Assembly: GCF_036203305.1 (NCBI RefSeq)
Contig: NZ_CP108131.1
Location: forward strand, 8,556,001 to 8,620,000
Direction of reading: 5' to 3'
DNA length: 64,000 bases
Source of the DNA: Streptomyces sp. NBC_00190
GTDB taxonomy: Bacteria; Actinomycetota; Actinomycetes; Streptomycetales; Streptomycetaceae
Numbering within the stretch: the first letter of the stretch is position 1; each line of letters begins with the position of its first letter. This document shows positions 53,900 to 62,462 of the stretch, piece after piece. A program made the position numbers and the translations under genes. The notes beneath the pieces were generated by a model. The model did not search any database. It saw only the letters and a list, made by a program, of their open reading frames with translations, and was not told where the DNA came from.

Positions 53900-55324
53900 A
53901 TGTTGACAGAGCATACGTATCTGTTAGAACGGCTGTCGGGATCTCAGCCGAATGAACGTGCCCTGGTGCTAGAGGAACTCTCCGAGTGCACCCAACGACT
54001 CGTCGCGTCCACCGGCCGCGGGCTGGATCTGTGCGAGGCCGATCTCAGCGGTCTCAATCTCGCCGGTGCCAACCTGCGGCGGGCCACGCTCAGCCGGGCG
54101 AGCCTGCACAACACGAACCTGCGCGACGCCGATCTCAGCGAGATCACGATGGTCTGCCCGGGCATGGAGCGTACAGACCTGCGCGGGGCCAACCTCGAAT
54201 CGGCCTACGTCCACGCCCTCGCCGCACAGACATGCAACTTCGACGACGCCAACCTCTCCCGGCTGCGAGATGCGACCGGCACGCTGTTCCACGGCTGCAG
54301 CATGCGCGGCGTACAGCTGTCCAGCGCGCAGCTCGCCGGCTCCTCCTTCTACCAGTGCGACCTGAGCGGGGGACGGTTGAGTGGCGCGAACCTGCAAGGC
54401 TGCCTCATCAACGAGTGCCTGCTCATCGAGGCGAGTCTGGAGCAGGCGCTGCTGGACCAGTTGTCGATCGTGAAGTCGGATCTGAGCGCAGCCTCCCTCG
54501 AAGGCGCCTCCGGGCAGGGACTGTGCCTGCAGCGCCTCACCGGAGCCCGGGCGCTACGGCTCGACGCGGCGGTGCTGCCCCGGCTGCGACTCGACCAGGT
54601 CCGCGGCGACAGCTGGACGGCCGACTCGATGCACGTCATTGGCGCGGACTTCAGCGACGTGACGGTGCTGGGCATCAACCTCGACAACGCGGATCTTTCG
54701 AACACGACATGGCGGACATGCGTGCTCTCCGACGCTCGCCTGCGCTCGGCCACGCTGTCGAACGCCAAGATTGTGTCGTGCTCTCTGCGAGGGCTGGACG
54801 CAGAGGGAGCGCACGCGGAGAACCTGCACATCGTCGAGTCAGATCTCTCGGGATCGGCGATGGCGGGCCTGACCGGCCGGTGTCTCGTCGCGCGAGACGT
54901 CAACATGCAGGACTGCGATCTGCGGCAGGCCAACCTGTACCGCGCGATGATCACGGGGGATCCGCCGGGGGCGATGAACCTGCGCGGGGCGAACCTCGTC
55001 AACGCGGTCCTGGTCCAGGCGTACGTGGCGGCCGACCTGCGGGATGCCGACCTGACCGGGGCCAACTGCGCCTACAGCAGGTTCTCCCAGTCCGACCTGA
55101 CCAAGGCCCACCTCGATGGCGCCAACATGTACCAGTCGACGTGGGTCAAGGTCGCCATGCAGGGCGCCTCAGTGCGAGGGGTGCGAGCGCCCGTCTTCGT
55201 CGACCGGTGCGTCGGCCTCGCCGAAGCCGTGGCCGGCACCGGGGACAGCGCCAGCGACGAGTTCGCGGCCTACCTGGAGAGCTTCAGAGCTGTCCTGGCG
55301 AACGCTCGCAAAGGATCGACATGA
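53900..55324 (+). CDS. Pentapeptide-repeat protein
   Basis: 474 residues from ATG 53900 (aaggag upstream); a TTG start at 53870 is possible. Nearly the whole length is A(D/N)LxX-type pentapeptide repeats (for example ADLSGLNLAGANLRRATLSR, NLRDADLSEI, DLRGANLESAYVHALAAQTC, DLRDADLTGANCAYSRFSQS), forming a right-handed beta-helix. Such proteins can mimic DNA and protect gyrase, or act as scaffolds. Being inside a biosynthetic operon, it could be a self-resistance factor, but enzymatic or scaffold roles are also possible. Confidence 0.9.
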   Translation: MLTEHTYLLERLSGSQPNERALVLEELSECTQRLVASTGRGLDLCEADLSGLNLAGANLRRATLSRASLHNTNLRDADLSEITMVCPGMERTDLRGANLESAYVHALAAQTCNFDDANLSRLRDATGTLFHGCSMRGVQLSSAQLAGSSFYQCDLSGGRLSGANLQGCLINECLLIEASLEQALLDQLSIVKSDLSAASLEGASGQGLCLQRLTGARALRLDAAVLPRLRLDQVRGDSWTADSMHVIGADFSDVTVLGINLDNADLSNTTWRTCVLSDARLRSATLSNAKIVSCSLRGLDAEGAHAENLHIVESDLSGSAMAGLTGRCLVARDVNMQDCDLRQANLYRAMITGDPPGAMNLRGANLVNAVLVQAYVAADLRDADLTGANCAYSRFSQSDLTKAHLDGANMYQSTWVKVAMQGASVRGVRAPVFVDRCVGLAEAVAGTGDSASDEFAAYLESFRAVLANARKGST

Positions 55325-56028
55325 CCCGTGTGCTGGTCCTCGCTGCCCATCCCGACGATGCGGAACTGGCTGTGGGCGGCTCCATAGCCCGGTGGTCGGA
55401 CAGCGGAATCGACGTCACGGTGGCGTTCTTCTCGGCGTCGGAATCACGTCCCGCGCTGGTCGGGCGCCGCGTCGCCGCCGCAGAGGAGGCCGCAACCATC
55501 CTCGGGCACCGGCTGCAATGGCTGGCCGATCCGGCGATCCGACAGGTGGAGCAGGTCACCGAGTTCGAGGTGGTCGAACTCATCGACAGGACCGTCGCCG
55601 CGCTGAATCCGGATGTCGTCATCGGGCACTGGCACGGCGACTCGCACGGCGATCACGTCCGGATGGCCCGGGCCACGTTGGCCTCCAGCAGGCGTTGGCC
55701 GACAACAGCCCTGCTGCAGTTCGGCCCGAATGAACACCGGGTGCTCAACTACCTGACCTTCGTCCCGAACATCTTCCTGCCCATAGTGGGCCACGAGCAG
55801 CGCAAGAAGGCGGCGCTTCGCGCGTACAGCTACGACGGACAGGGCTTTCGTGAACTCGACCTCGACGGTGCACACGTACGCAATGCCGCCCTGGGATCCC
55901 TGTGCGGCCTGGCCGCGGCCGAGGGTCTGTACCTCGCGCGGTGCGTCGGGGGCTCACATACCGCGAACGCACTCGCGCGACTACTCGGCACCGAGCCGTC
56001 TGGAGGCGAACGTGAGCAGTACATCTGA
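55321..56028 (+). CDS. PIG-L-family zinc deacetylase
   Basis: 235 residues from ATG 55321, overlapping the previous stop (ATGA). The zinc and catalytic motif AHPDDAE (H10, D12, D13) and the second ligand region GHWHGDSHGDHVRMA (H109-G-D111-H112) are both present, as in MshB and BshB. These enzymes remove acetyl from N-acetylglucosamine-type amides. With the sugar dehydrogenase and acyltransferase next to it, an amino-sugar substrate is likely. Confidence 0.9.
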   Translation: MTRVLVLAAHPDDAELAVGGSIARWSDSGIDVTVAFFSASESRPALVGRRVAAAEEAATILGHRLQWLADPAIRQVEQVTEFEVVELIDRTVAALNPDVVIGHWHGDSHGDHVRMARATLASSRRWPTTALLQFGPNEHRVLNYLTFVPNIFLPIVGHEQRKKAALRAYSYDGQGFRELDLDGAHVRNAALGSLCGLAAAEGLYLARCVGGSHTANALARLLGTEPSGGEREQYI

Positions 56029-57334
56029 GGAGACCGACTACGGGCAACTGCTGGGCGATCGCCGGATCCGGCTGGCCGTGTGGGGTCTGGGATACATCGG
56101 CTGGTCGACCGTGGAAGCCTTCGCCGCCAAGGGGGTGGAGATCGCGGGCTACGATCCCGACCCGGAGCGAGTAGCCCAACGCAGGGCGACGGAGTCTGGG
56201 CTGGACGTGGCAATATCGAGCGACAGCCAAACGGTTCTCAGTGCGAACTGCCTGGTGCACATGATCGCGGTGCCGACCGAGCGGGACGGGGCGCCGTGTC
56301 AGGAGTCGCTGCAGGAGGTCTTCGAGGAGCTGGCAGCCGCCATCGCCCACGGCGAACTCAGGGGCCGCTGCCCGATCGTCATCGTCGAGTCCACCTTGAC
56401 GCCGGGCACCACCGGCCAGCTGATCGTGCCGATCCTGCGGTTACACGGACTGGAGGTCGGCCGTGATCTCGGGCTGGCTCTCGCCCCGCGCCGGGACTGG
56501 TTCCTTGCCGAGGGGCAAGGCATGCGGGAGCTGGATCGCATCTACGCCGGCTACGACCAGTTCTCCAGCCGCTCGGCGGCGAGCATCCTCGAACTCGTCA
56601 ACGACACTCTGCACCAGGCACCGGGACACCTCGAGGGCGAGCTGGTCAAGTGCGTGGAGAACGCGTACCGGCACATGGACATCAGCCTGGCCAACCAGCT
56701 GACCCTCGCCTTCCCCGACATCAATATGGTGGAGGTGCTCAGGCTCGCGGGCACCAAGTGGAACGTCGGCACCTACCACCCGAGTTTCGGTACCGGTGGT
56801 TACTGCATCCCCCTGGCCAGCCGGTACCTTCTGCTCGGCGCGCCGCAGCCGAAGGAGCTGTCGCTGCTCGAGGCGGCTGTGGAGACCGACGAACGTATCC
56901 GCCAGCTCGTTGCGGAGGCGGCGAGCGGCGGCGGACCGGTGTTCGTCATGGGCATCGCGTACAAGGGCAACATCAAGGTCGACATCCTCAGCCCCGCACG
57001 TGCCATCGTGACCCGGCTCCTGGAGGCCGGCATCGAGACGACGGTCTGGGACCCGATGTACACCGCCGCGGAGATCGACGCGAAGCTGGGTGCCGCCGTG
57101 GCGGCGACCGACGTGCAGTCGCAGGTCGCACGGGCCCGTACGGTGTTGATCGTCGCCGATCACCGCGAATTCCTCGGCGCCGACTGCGTCGACGCCCTCA
57201 ACGCGCCCCGCGATGAGCGCCTGGTGATCCTCGACAACTATGGCGCGCTCCAGGCGGTGCCGTGGCGGGATCACGTCAGCTACTTCCGCGCGGGAAGCTC
57301 TGGTTGGCTGCGGTCGTGCGCGGGAGAGAACTGA
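56012..57334 (+). CDS. UDP-sugar 6-dehydrogenase (UDP-glucose/GDP-mannose dehydrogenase family)
   Basis: 440 residues from GTG 56012 (ggagg), overlapping the deacetylase gene. NAD-binding motif GLGYIG (25-30), then AGYDPDPERVAQRR. The catalytic region is SFGTGGYCIPLASRYLL with C265, which oxidises a nucleotide-sugar C6 hydroxyl to a carboxylate in two steps. The C-terminal domain (VMGIAYKGNIKVDILSPARA) is also present. The segment usually reading SPEFLREG is PRRDWFLAEGQG, so the substrate may differ from UDP-glucose. It would supply a (amino)uronic-acid unit. Confidence 0.88.
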   Translation: MSSTSEETDYGQLLGDRRIRLAVWGLGYIGWSTVEAFAAKGVEIAGYDPDPERVAQRRATESGLDVAISSDSQTVLSANCLVHMIAVPTERDGAPCQESLQEVFEELAAAIAHGELRGRCPIVIVESTLTPGTTGQLIVPILRLHGLEVGRDLGLALAPRRDWFLAEGQGMRELDRIYAGYDQFSSRSAASILELVNDTLHQAPGHLEGELVKCVENAYRHMDISLANQLTLAFPDINMVEVLRLAGTKWNVGTYHPSFGTGGYCIPLASRYLLLGAPQPKELSLLEAAVETDERIRQLVAEAASGGGPVFVMGIAYKGNIKVDILSPARAIVTRLLEAGIETTVWDPMYTAAEIDAKLGAAVAATDVQSQVARARTVLIVADHREFLGADCVDALNAPRDERLVILDNYGALQAVPWRDHVSYFRAGSSGWLRSCAGEN

Positions 57335-58497
57335 TGGACGAGGCGGGCTTGGCCGGTGCGCAGCAACTGCGTGACGCGGGCGCGACGGTCGGGGAGGGCG
57401 TACGGGCTTGGCTCGGCGAACTGATCGAGATCGGTACCGATGTCGAAGTGGCCGACGGCGCCACCGTGGTCGCCGACCGGCTGCGGCTCGGCGACGGGGT
57501 GCGGATCGCCGCTGGGTGCGACCTGCGGTCCGGCTCGATCGTCATCGGTGCGGGCACCGAGCTGCTCGCCGGTGCCGCAATCCTGGTCGCCGATGCGTTC
57601 GAGATCGGTACCGCAGGTCGGATCGAGCAGCGTGTGAACATCACCTGCCGATCCTTCCGCGCCGGGAAACTGTTCTACTTCGGCCACGACTCCGCGGTCG
57701 GCTACGGCGGGACCAATGCCTCCACGGCGCACGTGCACATTGGTGACCGGGTCGCGCTCGGCCCCCACAGCATCCTCAACGCCAACTTCCCGATCGAGCT
57801 CGCCGATCAGGTCGGGTCGGGCTGCAACCTCACCATGTGGACCCATGGGTTTCACTTCGGCCATCGCCTCCTCGACGGCTACTCGGCGGACTTCTCGCCG
57901 ATCCGGGTCGACTCGAACGTGTGGCTGGGATTCCATGTCACGCTCCTGCCGGGCGTACACATCGGGGCCAACACCATCGTGGCGGCGGGGGCCGTCGTCG
58001 CCCGGAGCCTGCCGGCGGACGTGCTCGCCGGTGGTGTTCCCGCCAGGCCGATCAAGCCGCTGACAGCCAAGCCGGTCGACGCGGCGCAGGCCGCGCAACT
58101 CGTCGATCATCTGCTCGAACGCTGGTGCGAGGAACTGGCCTGGAAGGGCGTGCACTGGTCCCTGCGCGACGGTGGCGCGGTGGTCGTTGGTGACACCACT
58201 GTGAAGAGGTGGGAGCCGGGGGAGCCGGTACCGCCCCCCGAACCCGGTCGCACACTCGTGCTGCTGACAGTGGACCAGGAGCCGCATCTCGACGCGCCGC
58301 GGGGGGACACCGTCGTGCTCGGCCTGCGTGAGGGACGTTTGACCGGCCGGCTGACGGACGTCGCCCACGACCTGCGGGACTTCCTGCGCCGTAATGCCCT
58401 GCCCTGCGGTGATGAGGAGACGTTCCACGGCTTGCCCACCGGGCCGTTCGCCCGCCTGCAGAATCCCCGGCAGTCGACGTCCGGATTCCTGGCATGA
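57334..58497 (+). CDS. Left-handed beta-helix (hexapeptide) acyltransferase-like protein
   Basis: 387 residues from ATG 57334, overlapping the dehydrogenase stop. A long hexapeptide-repeat domain runs from about 30 to 260: VVADRLRLGDGVRIAAGCDL, TAHVHIGDRVALGPHSILNA and VWLGFHVTLLPGVHIGANTI, then VVARSLPADVLAGGVPARPI, the classic end of a LbetaH acetyltransferase. About 120 residues of unrecognised C-terminal domain follow (VHWSLRDGGAVVVGDTTVKR). It probably acylates a sugar or amine of the product. The extra domain is unusual for the family. Confidence 0.82.
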   Translation: MDEAGLAGAQQLRDAGATVGEGVRAWLGELIEIGTDVEVADGATVVADRLRLGDGVRIAAGCDLRSGSIVIGAGTELLAGAAILVADAFEIGTAGRIEQRVNITCRSFRAGKLFYFGHDSAVGYGGTNASTAHVHIGDRVALGPHSILNANFPIELADQVGSGCNLTMWTHGFHFGHRLLDGYSADFSPIRVDSNVWLGFHVTLLPGVHIGANTIVAAGAVVARSLPADVLAGGVPARPIKPLTAKPVDAAQAAQLVDHLLERWCEELAWKGVHWSLRDGGAVVVGDTTVKRWEPGEPVPPPEPGRTLVLLTVDQEPHLDAPRGDTVVLGLREGRLTGRLTDVAHDLRDFLRRNALPCGDEETFHGLPTGPFARLQNPRQSTSGFLA

Positions 58498-59189
58498 GCG
58501 CCAGCGAGATGTCGCGGGCGGTCGATTGCGGGGCTGTCAAGCTCGGGCAGGGCTTTCCCGAGGAGCCAGGGCCAGTGCAGCTCATGGAGGCCGCGTGCGC
58601 GGCCATCGTGTCCGGTGCCACCCAGTGTCCCCCCACCCTCGGGCTGCCCGCGCTCCGCGAGGTCATCGCCGGTCACCAGGCGGCCTCCTACGGCATCGAA
58701 CTCGACCCCGCTCGCGAGATCGTGGTGACCGTTGGAGCGTCCGAGGGCATCACGGCCGCCCTGCTCGAGCCCGGCGACGAGGTCCTGATCCTTGAGCCGT
58801 TCTACGATCTCTGCCCCGCCGCGGTACGGTTCGCCCGCGGCGCTGCGGTGCTCGTGCCGTGGGAACTGGTGAGCGGCGGCCCCGATCTGGTCGCCGCCGC
58901 GGCAGTCGTGTCCCGCCGTACGAGAGCGGTGATCGTCAACACTCCGGGGAACCCGTCGGGCCGGGTCTGGGACGAATCACTCCTCGACCAGTTCGCCCGG
59001 TTTGCGGTCGTGCGTGACCTGGCCGTGATCTCTGACGAGGTGTACGGGCCCATCGTGTTCGACGGGCACCGCCACCAGTGTGTCGCCTCCCCGAGCGGGA
59101 CGGCGCCGCGGACGTTCACCTTCGCCAAGTCCGCTGCGACGACCCAGGCCGGGATCGACCGGATGCAGGGAGCGGGTCCCCGTGGCTGA
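58494..59189 (+). CDS. PLP-dependent class I/II aminotransferase, C-terminally truncated
   Basis: 231 residues, start ATG 58494 overlapping the previous stop. Fold-type I motifs are present: LGQGFPEEPGP, NTPGNPSGRVWD (NPxG), VISDEVYGPIVFD (D181, Y184) and FTFAKSAAT with the probable PLP lysine K212. After the lysine the expected SMTGWRLGY and about 160 residues of the C-terminal domain are missing, and the frame ends MQGAGPRG. The next gene starts at 59182, so the loss is a clean deletion inside the operon. Such an enzyme would normally be inactive because the C-terminal domain carries the substrate arginine. Confidence 0.8.
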   Translation: MSASEMSRAVDCGAVKLGQGFPEEPGPVQLMEAACAAIVSGATQCPPTLGLPALREVIAGHQAASYGIELDPAREIVVTVGASEGITAALLEPGDEVLILEPFYDLCPAAVRFARGAAVLVPWELVSGGPDLVAAAAVVSRRTRAVIVNTPGNPSGRVWDESLLDQFARFAVVRDLAVISDEVYGPIVFDGHRHQCVASPSGTAPRTFTFAKSAATTQAGIDRMQGAGPRG

Positions 59190-60051
59190 TCAGCGCGACG
59201 GAGGCTTGCGCCTGGGGGCCTCGACCGGCTGCACGTACCACTTCGACGTCGTGACCGAGGAGTCCGTCGACCTGCTGCACGCGATGGGCGTGCGGGACGT
59301 CGAGATCTATCTGCAGTGCGAGGCGGAGCTTGACGAGCGATACCTCCAGGATCTGGGTGCCCGGTGCGCCGGCCTCGGGCTTACCGTCACCTCTCTGCAC
59401 CCGTACGTGTTCGGCTTCGAGAATCTGCTCTTCACGCCCTATCTCCGGCAACGCCGTTGGGCAACCCTGCAGTTCGAGCGGTATCTGCACGCGGCCAGGC
59501 TGCTGGGCGCACCGGCATACGTGTCCCACGGGCCGCCGCGTCACCTGGTGACCGACGGCTCGGCGTTCGATTCCAACTACGTGCGCACCACCAGGCAGCT
59601 GATCGGCCTGGCCGAGACGTACGGAGTGCGGTACTGCCTGGAGAACGTCAGCTACGGTCTGGTGAGCACGCCCGACGATGCCGATCACCACCTCCTCGAA
59701 TTCGGCTGCGCGCTGGGACTCGTGGTCGACGTCAAGTCGGCGTGGAAGGCCGGCTTTTGCCCCGCAGACTTCCTGCAACCGCGGCAGCTGGCGGCAGTGT
59801 CCCATCTCCAGCTCAGTTTCCGCCGCGAGGGTCGCTATTGTCGCGGCGTTAGCGGCGAGATCACCGACGCCGACGTCATCGACGCACTCAGGCTCTGCCT
59901 GCGTCGGCGACCGGCGCTCGTGCCTGTCCTGGAGATCGAGGCACGTCGCGCGCAGGAACTCGCCGACACTGTCCAGGCCACCCGAGATCTGCTTTCCCGG
60001 CTGGCGGCTGCGCCTGAACACACCGACGAGCACCTGCACGGGCGAGGTTAG
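59182..60051 (+). CDS. Sugar phosphate isomerase/epimerase-type TIM-barrel protein
   Basis: 289 residues from GTG 59182 (gggag upstream), overlapping the aminotransferase gene. AP-endonuclease-2-like TIM barrel: LRLGASTGCTYHFDVVTEES, DVEIYLQCEAELDERYLQDL, VTSLHPYVFGFENLLF, RYCLENVSYGLVSTPDDADH and LGLVVDVKSAWKAGFCPADF, with metal-type Glu/Asp/His at strand ends. The final Glu region reads VPVLEIEARRAQEL. Family members isomerise or epimerise sugars, or cleave similar substrates. Its stop codon lies at the very end of the following IS5 element, so the original C-terminus may have been slightly altered by the insertion. Confidence 0.8.
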   Translation: MADQRDGGLRLGASTGCTYHFDVVTEESVDLLHAMGVRDVEIYLQCEAELDERYLQDLGARCAGLGLTVTSLHPYVFGFENLLFTPYLRQRRWATLQFERYLHAARLLGAPAYVSHGPPRHLVTDGSAFDSNYVRTTRQLIGLAETYGVRYCLENVSYGLVSTPDDADHHLLEFGCALGLVVDVKSAWKAGFCPADFLQPRQLAAVSHLQLSFRREGRYCRGVSGEITDADVIDALRLCLRRRPALVPVLEIEARRAQELADTVQATRDLLSRLAAAPEHTDEHLHGRG

Positions 60052-60162
60052 AAGCCGTTGTCTTTCCGAGCGTGATGGGTGTGTTTGCGCTGGTCAGGCA
60101 TGTGGCTGGTCTTTCGGTGGGAGGGACGAGGTGTTGTGTCGTCTCTTCGGTGGAGGTGCTGG

Positions 60163-60657
60163 ATGCCGTCGGTGATGGGGCTGCTGGAGGAGCGTGAACG
60201 AGCCGCTCGGCAGCGAGTGGACGTTCTTCAGGCCGAGCTGCGGGAGGCGGAGGCCGCGTGGGAGCGGTTCGTGATCGCCCGGGAGACGGTGGCCGAGGTC
60301 CTGGCGGAACCGTGCGGAGGCGAGGAGGTGCCACCGGTCGTGGTGGCCGGCGGGCGGCCGGCGCGGGTTGTGGGTGCGGTGGCCGGCTCGGTGGTGCCGG
60401 TGTGGCGAGAAGGCCTCGGCGCTGCGGTGCTGGCGCCGGATTACCAGCAGCTCGTGGACGTTCTGGCTGGTGGGATCGGGTCGGGTGTCGGGGCGATGGA
60501 CTGCCGGCAACTCGCAGTGGCGGTCGGGCTGGAGCCGGTGCCTGCGAAGGTGGAGGGAGTGCGGTCGAAGGTGAAGCGCCTGGCCGCGCGGGGATGGCTG
60601 GCAGAGGAACGCCCGGGGATGTTCAGTGCCGTCGCCGGGCGAGGCGACGGCTCATGA
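60163..60657 (+). CDS. IS5 passenger protein, coiled coil plus winged-helix-like domain
   Basis: 164 residues from ATG 60163 (ggagg upstream). The coiled-coil N-terminus is GLLEERERAARQRVDVLQAE, LREAEAAWERFVIARETVAE; a variable linker follows. The C-terminal winged-helix-like part is YQQLVDVLAGGIGSGVG, CRQLAVAVGLEPVPAKVEGV and RSKVKRLAARGWLAEERPGM. The same landmarks in the same order occur in the passenger of the other IS5 (23298-23696), for example ARETVAEVLAEP against TRKIIAELAP. Its 3' end overlaps the convergent transposase gene by 35 bases. Function unknown. Confidence 0.7.
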   Translation: MPSVMGLLEERERAARQRVDVLQAELREAEAAWERFVIARETVAEVLAEPCGGEEVPPVVVAGGRPARVVGAVAGSVVPVWREGLGAAVLAPDYQQLVDVLAGGIGSGVGAMDCRQLAVAVGLEPVPAKVEGVRSKVKRLAARGWLAEERPGMFSAVAGRGDGS

Positions 60658-61564
60658 GCATGCTCATCGACCACAGGATCATCGCCTCGGCGCTGTCGGT
60701 GCGGGCTTCGTAGTCGCGGGCCAGGCGGCGTGAGCGCATCAGCCATGCGAACGTGCGCTCCACCAGCCATCTTTTCGGCAGGACGACGAAGCCTGTGGTG
60801 TCGTCGCTGCGTTTGACCACCGTCAGCGCGATCCGCAGCACGTTGCGGGCGAGGTCGACGAGTTGGCCGGTGTAGCCGCCGTCGGCCCAGACCAGCGTGA
60901 TGCGCCAGTGCCGCTCGCGCAGCCGGGCCAGCAGTGTCTGTCCCGCGTCCCGGTCAGTGACGGATGCCGCCGTGACCACGACGGTCAGCAGCAGACCGAG
61001 GGTGTCCACCACGATGTGGCGCTTGCGGCCGTTGACCTTCTTGCCGCCGTCGAAGCCCCTGGTCGCGGCCGGCATCGATGCGGCGCCTTTCACCGACTGG
61101 GCGTCGATGATGCCCGCCGTCGGTTCCAGGTCGCGGCCGGCCGCTTCACGGATCCGGTCGCGGAGCCGGTCGTGGAACTCGGCCGTCAGGCCTTTGTCGC
61201 GCCAGCGTCGGAAGAAGGCGTAGACGCGGTCCCACGCGGGGAAGTCCGCGGGCATCGCCCGCCAGGTGACGCCGCCCGCGACCAGGTAGCGGACCGCGTC
61301 GACCATCTGCCGGTGGCAATAGCCCTCCGGCTGTCCGCCGCGGCCCTCCAGCCAGCCCGGCACCGGAAGTGCGGCACGGACCTCGGCCCATTCCGCGTCC
61401 GTCATGTCCGACGGATATCGGGGCTCCCGGCTCGGACGATCGCTCGCGTTCCCGTACATGTGGGCGAGGCAGTCACACGACCGGGAAGGCGAGTTGGACG
61501 ACGCGGGGGACAGCACGAAAGACTGCGGCACCAGGGTCTCCTGACGCTCGGATGGATTCGACAC
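60623..61564 (-). CDS. IS5-family transposase, apparently intact
   Basis: Up to 313 residues; translation may start at an internal ATG, giving the conserved core from MTDAEWAEVRAALPVPGW. The DDE signature is present: TAGIIDAQSVKGAASMP (first Asp), ITLVWADGGYTGQLVDLARN (second Asp) and LPKRWLVERTFAWLMRSRRL (Glu), with GKKVNGRKRHIVVDTLGLLL between. No frame break was seen. It could be active and able to move itself with the passenger gene. Confidence 0.9.
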   Translation of the reverse strand: MSNPSERQETLVPQSFVLSPASSNSPSRSCDCLAHMYGNASDRPSREPRYPSDMTDAEWAEVRAALPVPGWLEGRGGQPEGYCHRQMVDAVRYLVAGGVTWRAMPADFPAWDRVYAFFRRWRDKGLTAEFHDRLRDRIREAAGRDLEPTAGIIDAQSVKGAASMPAATRGFDGGKKVNGRKRHIVVDTLGLLLTVVVTAASVTDRDAGQTLLARLRERHWRITLVWADGGYTGQLVDLARNVLRIALTVVKRSDDTTGFVVLPKRWLVERTFAWLMRSRRLARDYEARTDSAEAMILWSMSMLMSRRLARRRH

Positions 61565-61687
61565 CCACGAGCTGTTCGGGAGGCCCTGCCTTCATGCCCA
61601 GACCGGCCGAAGATCACCCGGCCGGGCAACCACACTCGAACTCACGACCACCTTGATCGATAGAGCAACGGCTACTTAGACCATGTC

Positions 61688-61895
61688 CTATGTGGTGAGG
61701 CGGACGAGTCGTTTGTAGCAGCAGAGGGCGGCTGCGAGGCTGAGGAAGGCCAGGTAGTTGCGGGGATTGCGTTCGTGGCGGTGGTTGAGCCGACGGTAGC
61801 CGTGAGCCAGGACATGGTGCGTTCGATACCCCATCTGCGACGGCCGAGACGTTCGCTGGACTCGACGCCAGACTCCTCCTCCTGGCGCCGCGCTA
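61688..61895 (-). mobile_element. IS5-family transposase C-terminal remnant
   Basis: The minus strand reads RLGRRRWGIERTMSWLT and, after a frameshift, YRRLNHRHERNPRNYLAFLS, LAAALCCYKRLVRLTT to the stop at 61688. It is the same subgroup as the remnant at 47306. Only the last 60-70 residues remain; it is joined head-on to another IS5 fragment. Confidence 0.75.
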
Positions 61896-61896
61896 C

Positions 61897-62404
61897 ATGC
61901 TCAGCCTTCGCGCGATCGGCGGCCGCGGACTTACCAGCAAGGTCCACCTCGCCGCGGACCGCAAGTGTCGTCCGCTCACGTTTGTCCTGACCGCCGGGAA
62001 GGCCGCGGACGGCCCGCAATTCGTCCCCGTGCCCGAGAGGGTACGCAACCGTCTGCCCGTCGGCCGCCCCCGCACCAGGCACGGTGCCGTCGTCGCAGAC
62101 AAAGCCTACTCATCCTGCGGCAATCACGCCTACCTGCGCAAACGCGGTATCAAGGCAGTCATCCCGGAGAAGAAGGAGCAAGCCGCCAACCGGATGAAGA
62201 AGGGCAGCGGGGGCGGTCGGCCCGTCAGCCACGACACCGACCTCTACAAGGAACGGAACACCGTCGAGCGCCTGATCAACAAGCTGAAGGCGTGGCGAGG
62301 CATCGCCACCCGCCATGACAAGACTCCGGAAAGCCACCTCAGCCGGACTCCACCTCCGCGCCTCAATGATCTGGATCGACGACCTCCTCAAAGCCACCGA
62401 CTGA
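61897..62404 (+). mobile_element. IS5-family transposase C-terminal fragment, frameshifted
   Basis: The plus strand reads IGGRGLTSKVHLAADRKCRP, LTFVLTAGKAADGPQFVPVP, VVADKAYSSCGNHAYLRKRG and DLYKERNTVERLINKLKAWR (catalytic Glu). After a one-base break near 62338 it ends with LHLRASMIWIDDLLKATD. The N-terminal half is missing; its left edge is the junction with the minus-strand remnant at about 61896. Confidence 0.82.
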
Positions 62405-62462
62405 TCACGACATCACACAGGCCCTCAACGAAGCCAGCTCCGGTGATGTGGATCTGGTGTTG

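Larger units (their letters stand above)
60048..61680. mobile_element. IS5-family element carrying a convergent passenger gene
   Basis: Related termini can be read: ttagaagccgttgtctttc at the left and taagtagccgttgctctat, read back from about 61679, at the right. Between them lie a plus-strand passenger gene and a complete minus-strand IS5 transposase whose 3' ends overlap. The total of about 1.63 kb is longer than a transposase-only IS5. It closes the biosynthetic operon. Confidence 0.7.
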
